DNA from: Xenoacremonium recifei
Lineage: Eukaryota; Ascomycota; Sordariomycetes; Hypocreales; Nectriaceae
Length of the DNA stretch: 64,000 bases
Assembly (NCBI GenBank): GCA_012184525.1
Contig: WOFQ01000088.1
Span: 1-64,000, forward strand
Direction: 5' to 3'
The position numbers and the translations under genes are program-made. Under the pieces are notes generated by a model. That model ran no database searches, was not told where the DNA came from, and saw only the letters and a list, made by a program, of their open reading frames with translations. Positions 34,736 through 46,540 of this stretch are shown piece after piece (the stretch's first letter is position 1; each line of letters opens with the position of its first letter).

Positions 34736-35710
34736 ATGTTGAATTCAATTCTCTTGGCCACCTTGATCGGCCTGACTAGGGCCAGTCCCTGCAAGCCGTC
34801 GCCACGGCCAACCACGCCCGCCACCGTCGCTGTGGCTACTTCATCTTCTATTCTTTCCTCTGCAACTGTTGTTGTCGTCGACACTACGGCACCTTTTGGG
34901 ACTACAACCGAGGCAACCGAATCCACTGCTTCGGCTTCGAAGAGTACATCTGCCGTTGACTTTACTGCCTCTGTTGAAACCACTAGCATTCCCGTTGGCA
35001 CTTCAACTTCCGCGGGCGCAACAACCGCCTCTGCGACGTCTCAGCCCACGGCTTGCGCTATCGACGCCGGTTGCGTAGCTTCGGGATGGAATGTTGATTA
35101 CTACTCCAACGTGTTTGAAGAAGGCTTTGGAAATGACGACATGACCGTACCCGCCTCCTACTATATCACCGAAGGATTGACGCCCCTCGACACCGGTGTC
35201 ACTGACGAGACCTATTTCGCGCAGGACTACATGGAGGACCTTGACAGTTACGAACAAATATTCCCCAACAGCAATTACGCTGGCAAGGCATACTATGTCG
35301 GCTACCAACGTACGCTGAATGGGGATATTACAGTCGACGGCAACAACTTCACGCTCGTTTACCAAGGATACTACCAGGCACCCTCCACAGGTACTTACGA
35401 GCTCTGCATTCAGGCCGACAACGCGAACACACTGTACTTTGGAGACGGGAGTGCTTTTAACTGTGGGACCGGCGAGGCCACCGTCGACGCCCCCGCGCTC
35501 GTCCTGACTGCCACTGGATATCATTTTAACAATCCCATCCGCTGTGGGACCGTCGACTTGATCAAAGGCCAAAATTACCCGGTGCGCAACGTCATGGGTA
35601 ACAAGAATGCCGTTTCCATGTTCGAATTCACCATCAAGGCTCCTGGGGAGACAGCTACGCACAGCTTCGATGGGAGGGCATTCCCGCTCAGTTGCGGCGT
35701 TGGTCTGTGA
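34736..35710 (+). CDS. Secreted GLEYA-type adhesin
   Basis: A single exon encodes 324 residues. It starts with a signal peptide (MLNSILLATLIGLTRAS). A Ser/Thr/Ala/Val-rich stalk (about residues 22-105), typical of O-mannosylated cell-wall proteins, follows. The C-terminal domain (about 106-324) has paired cysteines (CAIDAGC; CGTGEA; RCGT; SCGVGL) and the blocks GYQRTLNGDITVDGNNFTLVYQGYYQAPSTG and YELCIQADNANTLYFGDGSA read in part here; these match the GLEYA/PA14-like carbohydrate-binding adhesin fold. There is no hydrophobic C-terminal GPI signal, so it is probably secreted or held non-covalently in the wall. GC-rich codon use suggests high expression. Confidence 0.8.
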   Translation: MLNSILLATLIGLTRASPCKPSPRPTTPATVAVATSSSILSSATVVVVDTTAPFGTTTEATESTASASKSTSAVDFTASVETTSIPVGTSTSAGATTASATSQPTACAIDAGCVASGWNVDYYSNVFEEGFGNDDMTVPASYYITEGLTPLDTGVTDETYFAQDYMEDLDSYEQIFPNSNYAGKAYYVGYQRTLNGDITVDGNNFTLVYQGYYQAPSTGTYELCIQADNANTLYFGDGSAFNCGTGEATVDAPALVLTATGYHFNNPIRCGTVDLIKGQNYPVRNVMGNKNAVSMFEFTIKAPGETATHSFDGRAFPLSCGVGL

Positions 35711-36815
35711 GGAGGGGAAAGCGATCGCGAGAGGACGACTTGAGAGAGCTTTATGAAGGTTTTGAAGAGTTTTCAGTGTCTTAGTTCCTTATGCGGGTCA
35801 TGATTAGAGCCTATGTGCTCGATTCAAGCAGAGCTTCTCCAGTTCCACCACTTCTACCTTTTCAGCTGTAGCCAGCTCTTTCTTTATAACGTGTTTTAAT
35901 GTAGATATGGGAGGTTGTAGAGCTAGAGCTCTATATGGACCTCAGGGCATTCTGAAAGATATTTCAAACTGTTATACCATGATAAAGTATTGTATGAGGT
36001 TGAGGGCACAGATTCCCGTCTTTCATGGTTGCATACTCTGTCTAGCCAGTGCAGGCGTTAATTACCGAAATCGGTGGGGACCGAATGGGCTGACAGGTAA
36101 CTTACCTCTATATGTGGTGTGGGTATAGAGTAGTTCACATTGTATCCAAAGCTGGACGGGTTACTATTAGCCGATATATCAGCATACTGGCGAAATGCCG
36201 CTGTTAAAGTTTCCGATTTCATGATGAACCCAACCCTATTTTCCATGTCCGCTGTTGTGCGAGGCCAGGAGTGGCAAGTAGAATCAAATAGGTGTCCTTG
36301 TCTTATTCTAAAAGGTTCAGTCAAAGTTATCATAAGACTCGCAACGGCAGAGCAAGAAATTACGGCTTATCTCCCGAAGGACTTCAAATAGAACTTCAAA
36401 TAGAAACCCTTTCAAAGCTTCGATGAAATAATGATGTTGAGCACTGGGGTAAAGGGTGCTAAAAAACTAGTCATTTCAGGATTTTCTTCCGGTGCTAACA
36501 CTCCCATCTTTTCAATAACAACCGACGACGACCTATTTCAAATACTATGCGATGGTTACCTCGACAGTCACATGGACCTAGTTCCAATATTGGGCTTTTC
36601 AAGAAGCAATCGAGGTATTGACAGGCTACGTCTAGAACGGCTATAGTCTGTAGAGCAACGCGAATAAGAAATTCCCCGGAAGATAATGGCAATGACACCG
36701 AGAACTGACTCTCGGGCACTTATAATTTCGACCCATCCCGTCTTGCAAACTTTTGACTCCTAGAGCCCGTTGCGCGGATCGGAACTCGTAATCCGGGAAG
36801 GCCCATGCGCTTGAA
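35711..36815. other. Convergent intergenic region
   Basis: This 1.1-kb region lies between the convergent adhesin and mannanase genes. Short frames without domains; nothing else seen. Confidence 0.5.
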
Positions 36816-38010
36816 TCAAGCTGTTACCGCCCATGCAGCTACAAGACAATCTAACGCCGCTCCCTGAGTGATCTCGTTGACGAGGCTACTCATAGGACCA
36901 TCAAAATCGTCCCCTGTATGGCATTCGGAAGCCCCATCCACCGTCTCAACTTCCAACGCGTTGTTCCATAGTGACTGAGCATTTGTGGTTATCCAGTCAC
37001 GCCAGTTGTCATGCGGATCCGTGAGCTGCAATTGACGAAGTCCCCTGAACAACGGCCCTTTAAACATAGCACCCTGATCATCGCATGAATCGCCATCGCA
37101 ATCTGCAATGATTCCATTGTCTTTAGTCAAAGTCGAGCCCAATGCCGTCGTAGCATTGGCGATGCTTCCTGCGAGTTCGAGATACGTAGAGTTTCCTGTG
37201 GCGGTATATAATTCAACGGCGGCGCTTAGAATGACACCTTGATTGTAGGAATACTTGTTTCCTGTCGGGTTGCACGAGTCATCAACGCCGTCTACGACCA
37301 ACCAGTCATCACCAACAACTCCGATACTAAAAAACCAGTCCCAATTTGACATTGCGATATCGAGATATGACTGTTTCTGGTCGTCTGAAACACGGTTCGC
37401 AAGGCCTGCAGCTAGGGCGATAAAGAGCTCTGTTCCCGTTAGTATGTTGAATATTGCAAGGAGCTTTGTCGTGTGAGACTCACCGTTTGCTATCGAGGCA
37501 ATGTACGTAGCATCTTTCTGCCAATAAATGCCACCGCCACACGGCGATTGTCCTCCCTCCATATCATTGAAAATACTAATGGCCAGATTCAGGTAGTCCG
37601 GGTTCTCTGTTAAGTCGTAAACGGTGAGCCAGGCATTTGCCCACCATCCTTCATCATCATAATACTGATCGAGGAATCCGGTGTAGCCATTAAAACTCGG
37701 GGCTTCAGAGTAGGTAGTTGAGTACGTGTTGAAATAAGTACCATTGTAGCTCGAGTCCAACGACGAAATGTCTGCCAGCGAAGCCATCAAGATTGCTGAC
37801 TCCCACCAGGAACCCCCCCATAAACCATTATATGATGTTTGATAGTACCGCATCATCTGATCACTGTGCATGTCAGTACGACCGGGATAGTGGCGATCAT
37901 TTTCAGATTAGGCATTACCAGGTACAGATGGCATTATCTTGGTATGAAGCCGCATCGGCAACTACTCCACGAAGGAAGAAAAGAGTGGTGATAGTAACAG
38001 CAACAATCAT
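36816..38010 (-). CDS. Secreted GH76 alpha-1,6-mannanase-like protein
   Basis: Two exons (38010-37919 and 37863-36816) encode 379 residues. The small first exon supplies a signal peptide (MIVAVTITTLFFLRGVVADA), so the ATG at 37871 would miss it and is not the start. The mature protein has the glycoside hydrolase 76 pattern: NGLWGGSWWESA, and the catalytic Asp pair in YYDDEGWWANAW (Asp100, Asp101). GGGIYWQKD and CGDDQGA-like blocks follow (Cys-Asp-Asp-Gln near CDDQGAMFKG). It ends without an obvious GPI signal. GH76 enzymes cut or rearrange alpha-1,6-mannan; fungal DFG5/DCW1 relatives work in cell-wall assembly. Here it lies convergent to an adhesin gene, both wall-directed. Confidence 0.88.
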
Positions 38011-41000
38011 AATGCCTAACACGAAGTATTACTTCACTTAGACGAACAAGAAGTAAGGCATTGGTTGCTGACACTGGACCTCCTATGAGACACCTGATAT
38101 ATATACCCAGTGAAACCCAGCCAACTATCACTTACCACTCCGCCCATAAACGAGGGTACCATGATTTAGAAATTGAGAGCATTGACGAATTTCCCAAATA
38201 AGGTACTGCAATAAATAAAATAAACAATCTACCAACTACCAATATGCACGGAACACATAATTCCTAAGATAGGTTAGTTTATCTCATATAAATTGTGGTT
38301 GAATTTATCGGTAACATATAAGGCAAAGCTGACGACGATCCTTCCAAAAACTTTGGTATCCAATCAAGACGGATACTTTTTGCAAGAGCGCAAACTTCTC
38401 AGGGAAGTCCAATGCATATTCCATCTAAAGCCACGTGCTATAGCATGCTTATCTTTACACAACGAAGTAGACGATTGTGCAGCGTTCGAACTGGAAGAAC
38501 TAGCGATGCGTATCAGCTACCTACAACGGAATGATTTGGGCCATGACAGTAACTCCACGAGGGGTTCTGAGGTGTTTTTTAGAAATCGTCCCACTGCGGG
38601 ATTTTCCCCTTGGAGATCGTCCCGGAATAGGAAGCTAAAACTCTATCGTTAAACAACGCAGCTGCTTCCATAACTGACATGGAACTCCTTTGACCTTTAT
38701 GTTAAGAGCCACTTTCCCATCTCATCTTCAACTTCATTATTGGTTGTCCGTCTAATCGAGAAGTTCGAGCCACTGTAAACGGCGGCACTGTGAAAGACAA
38801 TCTCTTCTATTTCAAAGCCGAGACCTCGTGGCCGTTATTCTCATCTAAATACATATCAAGCATGGTATAATAGTTAACGAAGTCAATTAGCGACAAGTAC
38901 AGGGGATGACTGTCCGGAGTAGTCGGGGTAGAAGAGTAAGAGCTATCCCTTAGGGGGCAGCGACAATGATACATATCCTTGGATAATTTCCTGGTATTCC
39001 ATCACTAACTCTAGCGCGACGTTGCATCATATTCTTAATCATAATTATTAAATCTTATTATTCACTCCGAAATTTGAACCTTATCACAGCACTGATATCG
39101 AGCACAGTAGAGAGATACACAAGAAGTCTTGCAGGTATGAGTCGAGGAAAGCTAGGTAAATATTTGAATGATGTCAAGAAGTCATCTCATGTCGCCTGTG
39201 TATTGGACTATGACCCAAAGCCTCGGTTCTCCGGTTGCTTTGCAAGATTTGGCTCTACAACAGTCCACCTTTTCTTCATGCTACTTACCCATACCAGGAC
39301 CATTAAGGCGTAAGAGCTACCACATAGTTTCATTAAACTGTATGACATGTTCCATAATTCAAGAGTGGGAGTTCCAGCTGTCCCTTACCCCATTTCACGG
39401 TCACACACTTACGGGGCACAGCTTCAAGGGAAACCCAAAAAAAGACACCCAACACAACGGGCTTTGTCACATATCGAAGTATGGTTTGTGAAAACAAAGT
39501 ATTATAAATGGAGATAATTGGTGAATTAGACCTGAAAACCGATTATTACGCGTGTTCAACATGCTTGAAGGGAGTAATTAAACCTTGAAGATACTTTAGA
39601 GACATCACGCTCACGTAGCTGGTCACGTGATTTGACGCGTCTTTTCGCGTCGTTTCGCGTCGTTTCGCGTCGTTTCGTTTCATACCGTTATTGAATAACT
39701 CTGGGGAGCCTTGCGTCGGAAAGTGAAAGATTTGAACGTCCCAAGGTGCTAAGCATCGTTCTTCTTTGTTTCAAGATACACTTGCTATTTTCTCCTTCTC
39801 GGTGCCGGTTTTTTTCTTTTTCCTCTGGGAAGAGGGCTTTGCGGTAGATATCATCTCGAATCTTTTCTTTGTCCTCAGCAAGGAACCTTCGTCAAAGAAT
39901 GCATTTTTCAAGCCTTACCTCGATGTCTTTCCCTTGAGCAGAAATTACTTAGTTGGACTTAGTTATAGGCCACACACGCTTGTTTTTAGACACTTCTTTC
40001 CACTTTTCAGAGGAGATGCATGTCTGTGACGGGGATATAGGGCAGCTAGTAGCTGGACATCTGAGAAACACTCTTCAAATCGCAGTATAGCAACAGGTGA
40101 TAATATTTATGATATCTGGGTATAAGTTCTACTATCACGGTATTCTATCTCATGACTGAAGGTAATGCTTCAAATGAATTCCTCGGCATTATTTATTCCG
40201 CGGAAGAGTGTACTTCAAGAGGTGAATGATATCAAAATATGTAGCACATTGAAGATACGAATTAAATCGCTGGAGGATTTAGATTATACCGGTATTCTAG
40301 ATAGGAGATTCGCACTTTTCACTTATTCTAAACATAAACATTATCTCGTAGAAAAAATTACCAATGCTGTTTATCACCAATTTCAAGTGTGCTAGTGTAT
40401 TGCGACTCCAGTTTAGATACCTTTCCCTACAAATATGGCGAGATATTGAATAAGTATACAAGTAAGAATGTGGGAAGTTTGTCCAGCTTTGTGAGCACTG
40501 TCGGTGAAGAGACTGAATCCTAGCTAGGTAGCGGTGAACGAGGGATCAGCCTGACTAGGGGTAGGGGACACGTCGATATGAAGACCACTGTAACGTCGAT
40601 GATCCACCCAACTGGCGGTGAAGGTTAAACATCCTAGACAGACAGGGTTCAAAAATGAATAGTGACTCCTATCGCTTCCCAATATACTGACATGAGACTA
40701 TTTAAACTACGGCACAAACAAGGGGGATAGTAATGCACTGTCAAGGGGGACTGAAATCGATATGTCAAGGTAGCCGAAGTAGCGGTGAATAACTGGCTTT
40801 AGAATAAGCAGTTTTTAAAATAGTAGCCGGCATGAAAGGCTGCATTGATGACAATGGTTAAATACATAGCGCCGGCACTTGACTGCCGGGGTCCTCTTTC
40901 ATGCGCTGGTAACAACATAGTATTAGTAGCGAGTGTATTTAATTCATAAGGATCGAAATCAAGTGGATTGGCTACATGTAGACCCAAAACAAGAATATGT

Positions 41001-41286
41001 TCTAAATGTTCTTTTTCCCACATCCTACCATGTCTAGCTATCCTTGTCTTCTATATCTTTAACTTTCTGCTGTCTCAATTTCTCCATACTCCAATCAACT
41101 TGCCTCGAGCTTCATTGAGTGGACTTTCACCAAAGGCAAGGGTCCTCCCATGTAGCCGATCAGGAGTACCTCCTCAATCCTCAGAGGATGCGCCTCTCTA
41201 TCAAATGTGATCCTCTCTTACCTGCCTGTGAGACCATACTGGAACTAAGGCCCCACAACACAAGGGGATATGTGTTGTCGAGCTTT
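38011..41286. other. Long gene-poor, AT-rich stretch
   Basis: A 3.3-kb region with no supportable gene; frames are short and compositionally unlike the neighbours. It holds the mannanase promoter (38011-38300), a palindromic TCACGTGA at 39623-39630 and a 10-bp tandem repeat at 39641-39680 listed separately. The block 40000-40500 is strongly AT-rich. Confidence 0.5.
39641..39680. repeat. 10-bp tandem repeat, CGTTTCGCGT
   Basis: Four consecutive 10-bp units: CTTTTCGCGT, two perfect CGTTTCGCGT, and CGTTTCGTTT. It is unusually CpG-rich for an AT-rich region and lies just after a TCACGTGA palindrome. Role unknown. Confidence 0.75.
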
Positions 41287-42373
41287 TCACAGCCCATACG
41301 CCTTCATCATGGGTAGGAAGTACAGAGACACCCACCAGACGGCAACTAGTCTAAAACTGACATGATCGCGCTTCCGCGTGCGGTATATTAGCATATGGCC
41401 GATGACACCCGCTGCCGTCAGGACAGGAATGAGGTAACCATATATGCCGAGACACCAGAATCGAGGGCAGCCAACGGACCAAATCAATATTGCAGCTGAT
41501 GTTATCCAGCGCGTCGGTGCATCGCCTAGAATTAGGGGCAGTGTTTGGCGTTTGATCAGAGCGTCGCCTTCCTGGTCTCGTAGGTCTTGAACTTGAATCG
41601 TAGTGAAGATAATGCTGGCACTCATCAAGAACCACACCAAGGCCTTGTCCGTGAATAGGGCCTTGTCCGCAAATAGAACCATGTCCGTTACTAGGATCTT
41701 GTCTGTAAGGTGAAATACACGTCGACCCTGTGCGGCCAGTACAGCAACATGTAGAGAAGCCACACGGTTTGACGTAACTCCACATGCATTCATCAGGGCA
41801 CGCTGCCACCAGGATTTGTCACCCCAAGATCGCTCGTTGTACAACCATGTGCAGAAGAGGTAGAAAGATGTTTCCTGCCAAGCTCCTAGCACAGTAACAC
41901 AAAGTATCAGCAACGTTGATATGGCGATCATCTGCAAGTTTCGTGTCGCTTCGGGCGTAATGCGACCAGATGGGATGGGCCGCCAAGGCTTATTCGTGCC
42001 ATCCTCGATGGCGGACTGCGGCTGGCGCTGATTCCCAAGATTGAAACATAGAGTCAGATGCCAGGTGAAGTAGAGTGCAATAAGAACCCCCTTGCCTATA
42101 TCGAAACAATCTTCGATTTTGGGACCAGTGACAATGCTAGGTCCTGCAAGAATGCCTGCAATAGCGAATGTTGTATTAATTCCGGTGGACGTGGGAAGGT
42201 CGCTCTTCGTAAAGAGGTATAATGTTTCGAGGGAAAAGGCCAATGACTTTTTGCGGTCCTTCACACCGCCGTCTAGAAAAGGCAATCAGTGAATGCTCCA
42301 GAGTTATGGTTCTCAGGCAGACCAGGATCTTACTCTTAGGACGAGTGCTTTGACCTTCGCTTTGGCCCCTCAT
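41287..42373 (-). CDS. UbiA-superfamily membrane prenyltransferase or terpene cyclase
   Basis: Two exons (42373-42334 and 42272-41287) encode 341 residues. Several membrane segments are seen. The first Asp-rich motif is altered to NQRQPQSAIED (94-104) followed by NKPWRPIPSGRIT; canonical UbiA enzymes have NDxxDxxxD there. The second motif, DLRDQEGD (243-250), is a canonical DxxDxxxD. The altered first motif with NKPWRP resembles the fumagillin beta-trans-bergamotene cyclase (Fma-TC) type of UbiA terpene cyclase as I recall it; a prenyltransferase remains possible. Both motifs would bind diphosphate through magnesium. Residues about 202-224 are a tandem expansion encoded by 18-bp repeats. No obvious pathway partners adjoin it except the hydrolase at 43368. 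Confidence 0.8.
41642..41711. repeat. 18-bp in-frame tandem repeat inside the UbiA gene
   Basis: Units at 41642-41659, 41660-41677, 41678-41695 and a partial one at 41696-41711 share the core TTGTCCG. Read on the minus strand they encode a six-residue repeat (FTDKAL, FADKAL, VTDMVL, TDKIL) between two membrane segments. Confidence 0.8.
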
Positions 42374-43367
42374 GTTGTGAGATTCTTGTCTTCAGATATA
42401 GATATGAGAGACAGGGTTTATGAAAATACTAGATGATACCTGCCCGCGTGGATTGATGCGGAAATACGGTGCGTAGCAGTCAAGTGTCCTGTATAAGACA
42501 AGAGCCGTATGTAGCTTGGGGAGATACATGATTGAAGGACCTCCTTCTGGCTATTTATATTCCAGAGAGCCGCCCCTGTGCGCAGATATGCCGACTTTGT
42601 CAACTGCCGTGGTGGCAACTTTCAATTCCAGGCATCTTACTATTGTCAAATCCTTAGCCATTATGAAAAGCGGATGTGGAGTCTATCTGTCAGTTCTCGG
42701 GGGTTTATCAGAAATCCTCTCAATCTTGGGCTTCACCATATCTAGTATGGATTGGCTGTTGCTTACCCTTATGGTGAATCCACGCAGAAACAAAAGTCCC
42801 TCAACGCGGATCAGTGTGGAGGACGGCATTTACCTTTCTCACTTACCTCGCTTGAGCGATATGAGCATATCTTTTTACACTGGAACTCGACAGGGGCGAA
42901 GAAAGCCGGTTAAAGACCTTTCCTAAATCAATATTTCGTTGATGAAAATACAACTTCGATATTTACTTAAGGCAAATACTAGTTATTATCTGGCTTATCT
43001 GGTTACGCATCTAAACAGGGTACGACTCAATCAGGAAGCAGGCGATAAGTACCCTACCTTAGGATCTGAAAAACAACTAATTTTCTACCACCGAACGAAG
43101 TACGTACGATAGTTCTGTTTGTTTTCATTTAAATTTCCATGAATCTCTTTATCTTGAGAAATCGGAAAATCCATGACCCCTTTCATCAGACGATAAGGAC
43201 CAGTTGGGGTTCCTGACTTCCTCTTTGACATTCCCGAAGTACGCAACGTGCTCTAATCCCTTTTACGCAACGAAACAATTATGTCAAGTAAGAATGCAAC
43301 AAATTCAAGAATATCAGCCAGCTGGTTGATCTAGATCCAGCGTGTATTAGGTTCTCTTCGAACCCTA
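42374..43367. other. Intergenic region upstream of the UbiA gene
   Basis: This 994-bp region contains the UbiA promoter and the hydrolase 3' flank. A 136-codon plus-strand frame (42516-42926) has no recognisable content and I do not consider it a gene. Confidence 0.5.
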
Positions 43368-45119
43368 CTACATACCCGCATCACGCTGGAACCAGATCAT
43401 CTCCTTGATCGCAGGTTCTAAATCCAAGCCCATTCTCACGGTCTTGCCATCTTCAAAGACAAACTCCGCAGCAACATTATCATCTTCAGGTGAGAAGTCA
43501 TCTCTCAAATGAGCAATGTATCTCGTCTGATTTTCAATGTGCTCAAAAGTTATGGTAAATCCCATAGAGCGATCTGTGGCATCCACAAAGAGCTGGTCAT
43601 TCTTGATCTGCACTGCCATTGTGTGATAACCAGCATTCCAGTATTCTCCAAGGTACAGTTCAAGGGGTGTTATCTGTGGAAGTGGTATGTTGCTCGTCTT
43701 TGGCCCTCGTTGAGCTTTGGCCCCTTTTGGTTTGGGCATTGTTCTGTCGCATCTCTTATTGCTCGTTAAGTACTGCTTTTTTCTATCATTTTCATTGATG
43801 GTTTCTTTTTGTTTGGTGAACGTCTCAGTCTCTGAAGGTCTTTGAGGGTGGGTATCTAGGCTTCCAGACTGAGCCTCTTTCTGATGCTGAGTAAGTTGCT
43901 TGGAGAGAGGTTCAAAGCTCTTCTCTTCCTTCAAATCCTTGCTAGATCTGTTGTTGTGATAGTAGGGACGGTCTTGAAAATCAACCCCGAGGACATCGTC
44001 CATCAACGCCCTCATAATCGTAGTTGCTGCGCCACCAGCCCCAGATGAGTTCCCCAAAATAACAGCACCGAATCCCATATCAGGCATGAAGATGAACCGG
44101 CTTGAGAAACCAGGAACATTTCCATCATGACCAACTACCATTTTTTCACGATAAAAGTAAATTTCCAGCCCGGCGGCGTAGTTTGCTGGGGTGGTATGCG
44201 CTCTCAGTCGCCTCGCGTGCGGGTTGACGATTGATCGCATCTTGATAAGCCCATGATACACCTTATCATTGATAGGTCCTTCATGTCTTAGTAGTGCTTT
44301 GATCCATTTGATGAAATCGTTGGCGCTAGAGATTATTGAACCAGCCCCTTGTCCTTCAGGGCAGTTTTGGGGCTCGAAGCTGCGCCACTCTTTGTTCTCA
44401 TGGACATATCCTTTCGCTATCTTGTTGCCCCAGCCATTGGCAACAGCACTCGAGGGCTGTAGTGTTGTAGAGTGCATCTGGAGTGGCTTGAAGAGGCGGT
44501 CACTCAAAAATTGAGAGAAACTCATGTTAGATGTTTTCTCGACCAAATATGTCGCGACAGTAAACATCTGGTTGCAATACAGATAGCGAGATCGGAGAGG
44601 TGCAGCGACCTTGAGGTTGCGTAAATTCCGTGTAATTGACCGAGCGTCATCTGGCAAAGTGGCTTTTATGCCCATATAAGAGCTATCGTGACTGTTGTCT
44701 CATCAGTGATACGGAACAACATGTTTTCGTTTCTTGAGGTAGAATTCCATTCACCTTGCCATGCCAGTCCTATGGCTTAGGATATCCTCAACCGTTATCC
44801 CATAGGTATGTGCCTTTTCTTGCATGAGGAAGTCTTCAGGCAATAGCTGTGACATCAACGCTTCGTATCGCACATCGGGATAAGTTTCATCATCTACCAA
44901 GAGTCCAACAGCGGCAGCAGTGAGGGATTTTGCGCAGGAGGCAACATCAAAGAGAGTATCTGCAGTACAAGGAATACTGGCCTCTAAGTCAGCCATTCCG
45001 AACCCTTTCGAAGAAGTGTCATTTCCGTGCACAATTGCGATGGAAAGTCCCGGGATTTTATGCTGCTTTAACAGTCCTAGGACAAGGGAGGTGAAAGCCG
45101 TAGATTCCAGGATATCCAT
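43368..45119 (-). CDS. Class C beta-lactamase-like serine hydrolase
   Basis: Two exons (45119-44755 and 44691-43368) encode 562 residues. The penicillin-binding-protein fold motifs are present: SxxK as SCAK (Ser61, Lys64), YxN as YCN (160-162), and HxG as HDG (from His310). HRTGMASHDSSYMG is restored by the splice. In fungi such proteins act as esterases, transesterases or peptidases on varied substrates, including metabolites, rather than in resistance. An Arg/Lys/Gln-rich low-complexity insert lies at about residues 370-440 (QHQKEAQSG, then RKKQYLTSNKR). It separates the catalytic domain from a C-terminal beta-sandwich (LGEYWNAGYHTMAVQIKN). No signal peptide is seen. Active-site residues are complete. 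Confidence 0.88.
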
Positions 45120-46430
45120 TCCAGAAATAACGTTGCCTCTGATGCGAGTACTTCAAAGTCAGTGGGCAAAGTACACGCTTTTGAAATAGAAAGCGAGAGG
45201 ATTGTTTTGGTAAATTTTCCATAGTGCTGACGGTTGATGACACATGGCCTGGTTGTTACGTCGAAATTTTGTGGCCTGAGGCATAAATCCCAAATCGTAT
45301 TTTGTTATTGTTAGAACACTAAATTCTATGCGAGTCATATCTTCGATTTGAAAACCAATACATGGATTATTCTGTTTAGCTATGTGGGAGACAATGAAGA
45401 AATAAGAAAAAATTAAATAATAGTGACATTTTATATTTAAGAAAAATTTCCAGTGCAGTATTTAATCACCAATTTAGGGATCTCCGGCAGTAAAAGAGGA
45501 ACCTCCATCGTCCCTTTTGTCCGAAATGTACTAGCCCTCGATGGCTGAATTTGTATTCAATTACTAAAGCAATGTAGCTCAAAAGACCTCTTAGATTCTG
45601 GCCCCTGCAGATCCAACACAAAACTTTGCAAACCAGTAGAGGATAAACCTGCAAAGCCTAGTTTCTTGGCAGTGACTTTCGATAGAAGATTCATTACAGG
45701 CTCTTCATTGGATTATATCACTTCCAAAACGGCAGATATGCGAACACCTTCTGTTTTGTCATTTAGAAACAAACGTTCGAATTCGGCTCAAATACGTCAG
45801 TCATCAAGAATGCATATGAATTGCAAATCTGATGAGCAAAGTTACTCTCAGAGGGGCTATCTCAATATGTGAACCACATGTTGCGAGAGATTGGGTATTA
45901 TTCTGGCCGAGAAGTGTATAGTGTCCCAGCACGTCCGGTTGTTTTGTTATTAGGCCTTCAAAGCCGGTACACGAGCCAAGGATGTTGATCAGTCGCTTTA
46001 CAAAGAAGAAGTCTAAGTCTTCCGCCTGTGAGGGACCTCGGGTTGATTGAGGATTTTTGATCATGTGTATATCGTAGATGGCATCCCAGACTGATTCTTG
46101 CCAAGCCACTTTGTATCAGTACTCGGAATCTTTGCTCCTGATCAAAGGCGCTAATACTAATCTACTTTCTTCTGGTTTCTTCCGACTTACCTGACTTGCA
46201 TGTTTCATTAGATATGATCCTTCTTGAATGCACAGAGCCAGCTTTAGGCCACAATCAGAGCCAAAAATGAACACTCCCTAGGTTTGCAGAATATTTATTA
46301 AACGACAAATTTTAAATAAGAAGTTACATTATCTGAAGGGCTTAGCATATCATTGCTTGGCAACAGCCGACCTGGTTTCCAGGAGATGTTTTCAAAAGAC
46401 CTCCTCAAGCTAGTTCTTCCGCGCGGTACG

Positions 46431-46442
46431 TATCACGTGATA
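46431..46442. promoter_or_regulatory. 12-bp palindrome TATCACGTGATA with CACGTG core
   Basis: A perfect palindrome about 230 bp upstream of the dioxygenase ATG. CACGTG is the E-box bound by bHLH and CBF1-like proteins. It could affect the dioxygenase or simply be chance; its perfect 12-bp symmetry is notable. Confidence 0.4.
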
Positions 46443-46507
46443 TCCATCAAATGAGATCCCAACACTAGAGAACATGCTACCTTATCATAACCTCTACTTC
46501 TTATCTG

Positions 46508-46540
46508 TCCGCGGAACACGAGAGCTCCGCGGAACCCGAA
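46508..46540 (+). promoter_or_regulatory. Two tandem TCCGCGGAA motifs upstream of the dioxygenase
   Basis: TCCGCGGAACACGAG (46508-46522) and TCCGCGGAACCCGAA (46526-46540) lie 18 bp apart and about 130-160 bp before the ATG. The TCCGCGGA core is palindromic with two CGG-type half-sites, the usual layout of Zn2Cys6 targets. The same motif precedes the regulator, exporter/amidohydrolase and permease genes to the right. Confidence 0.65.

Noticed and set aside
35003..35662. A 219-codon minus-strand open frame
   Set aside because: It is fully antisense to the adhesin, a side effect of its GC-rich codon use.
42516..42926. A 136-codon plus-strand open frame upstream of the UbiA gene
   Set aside because: No domain, no splice support, and composition unlike neighbouring genes.
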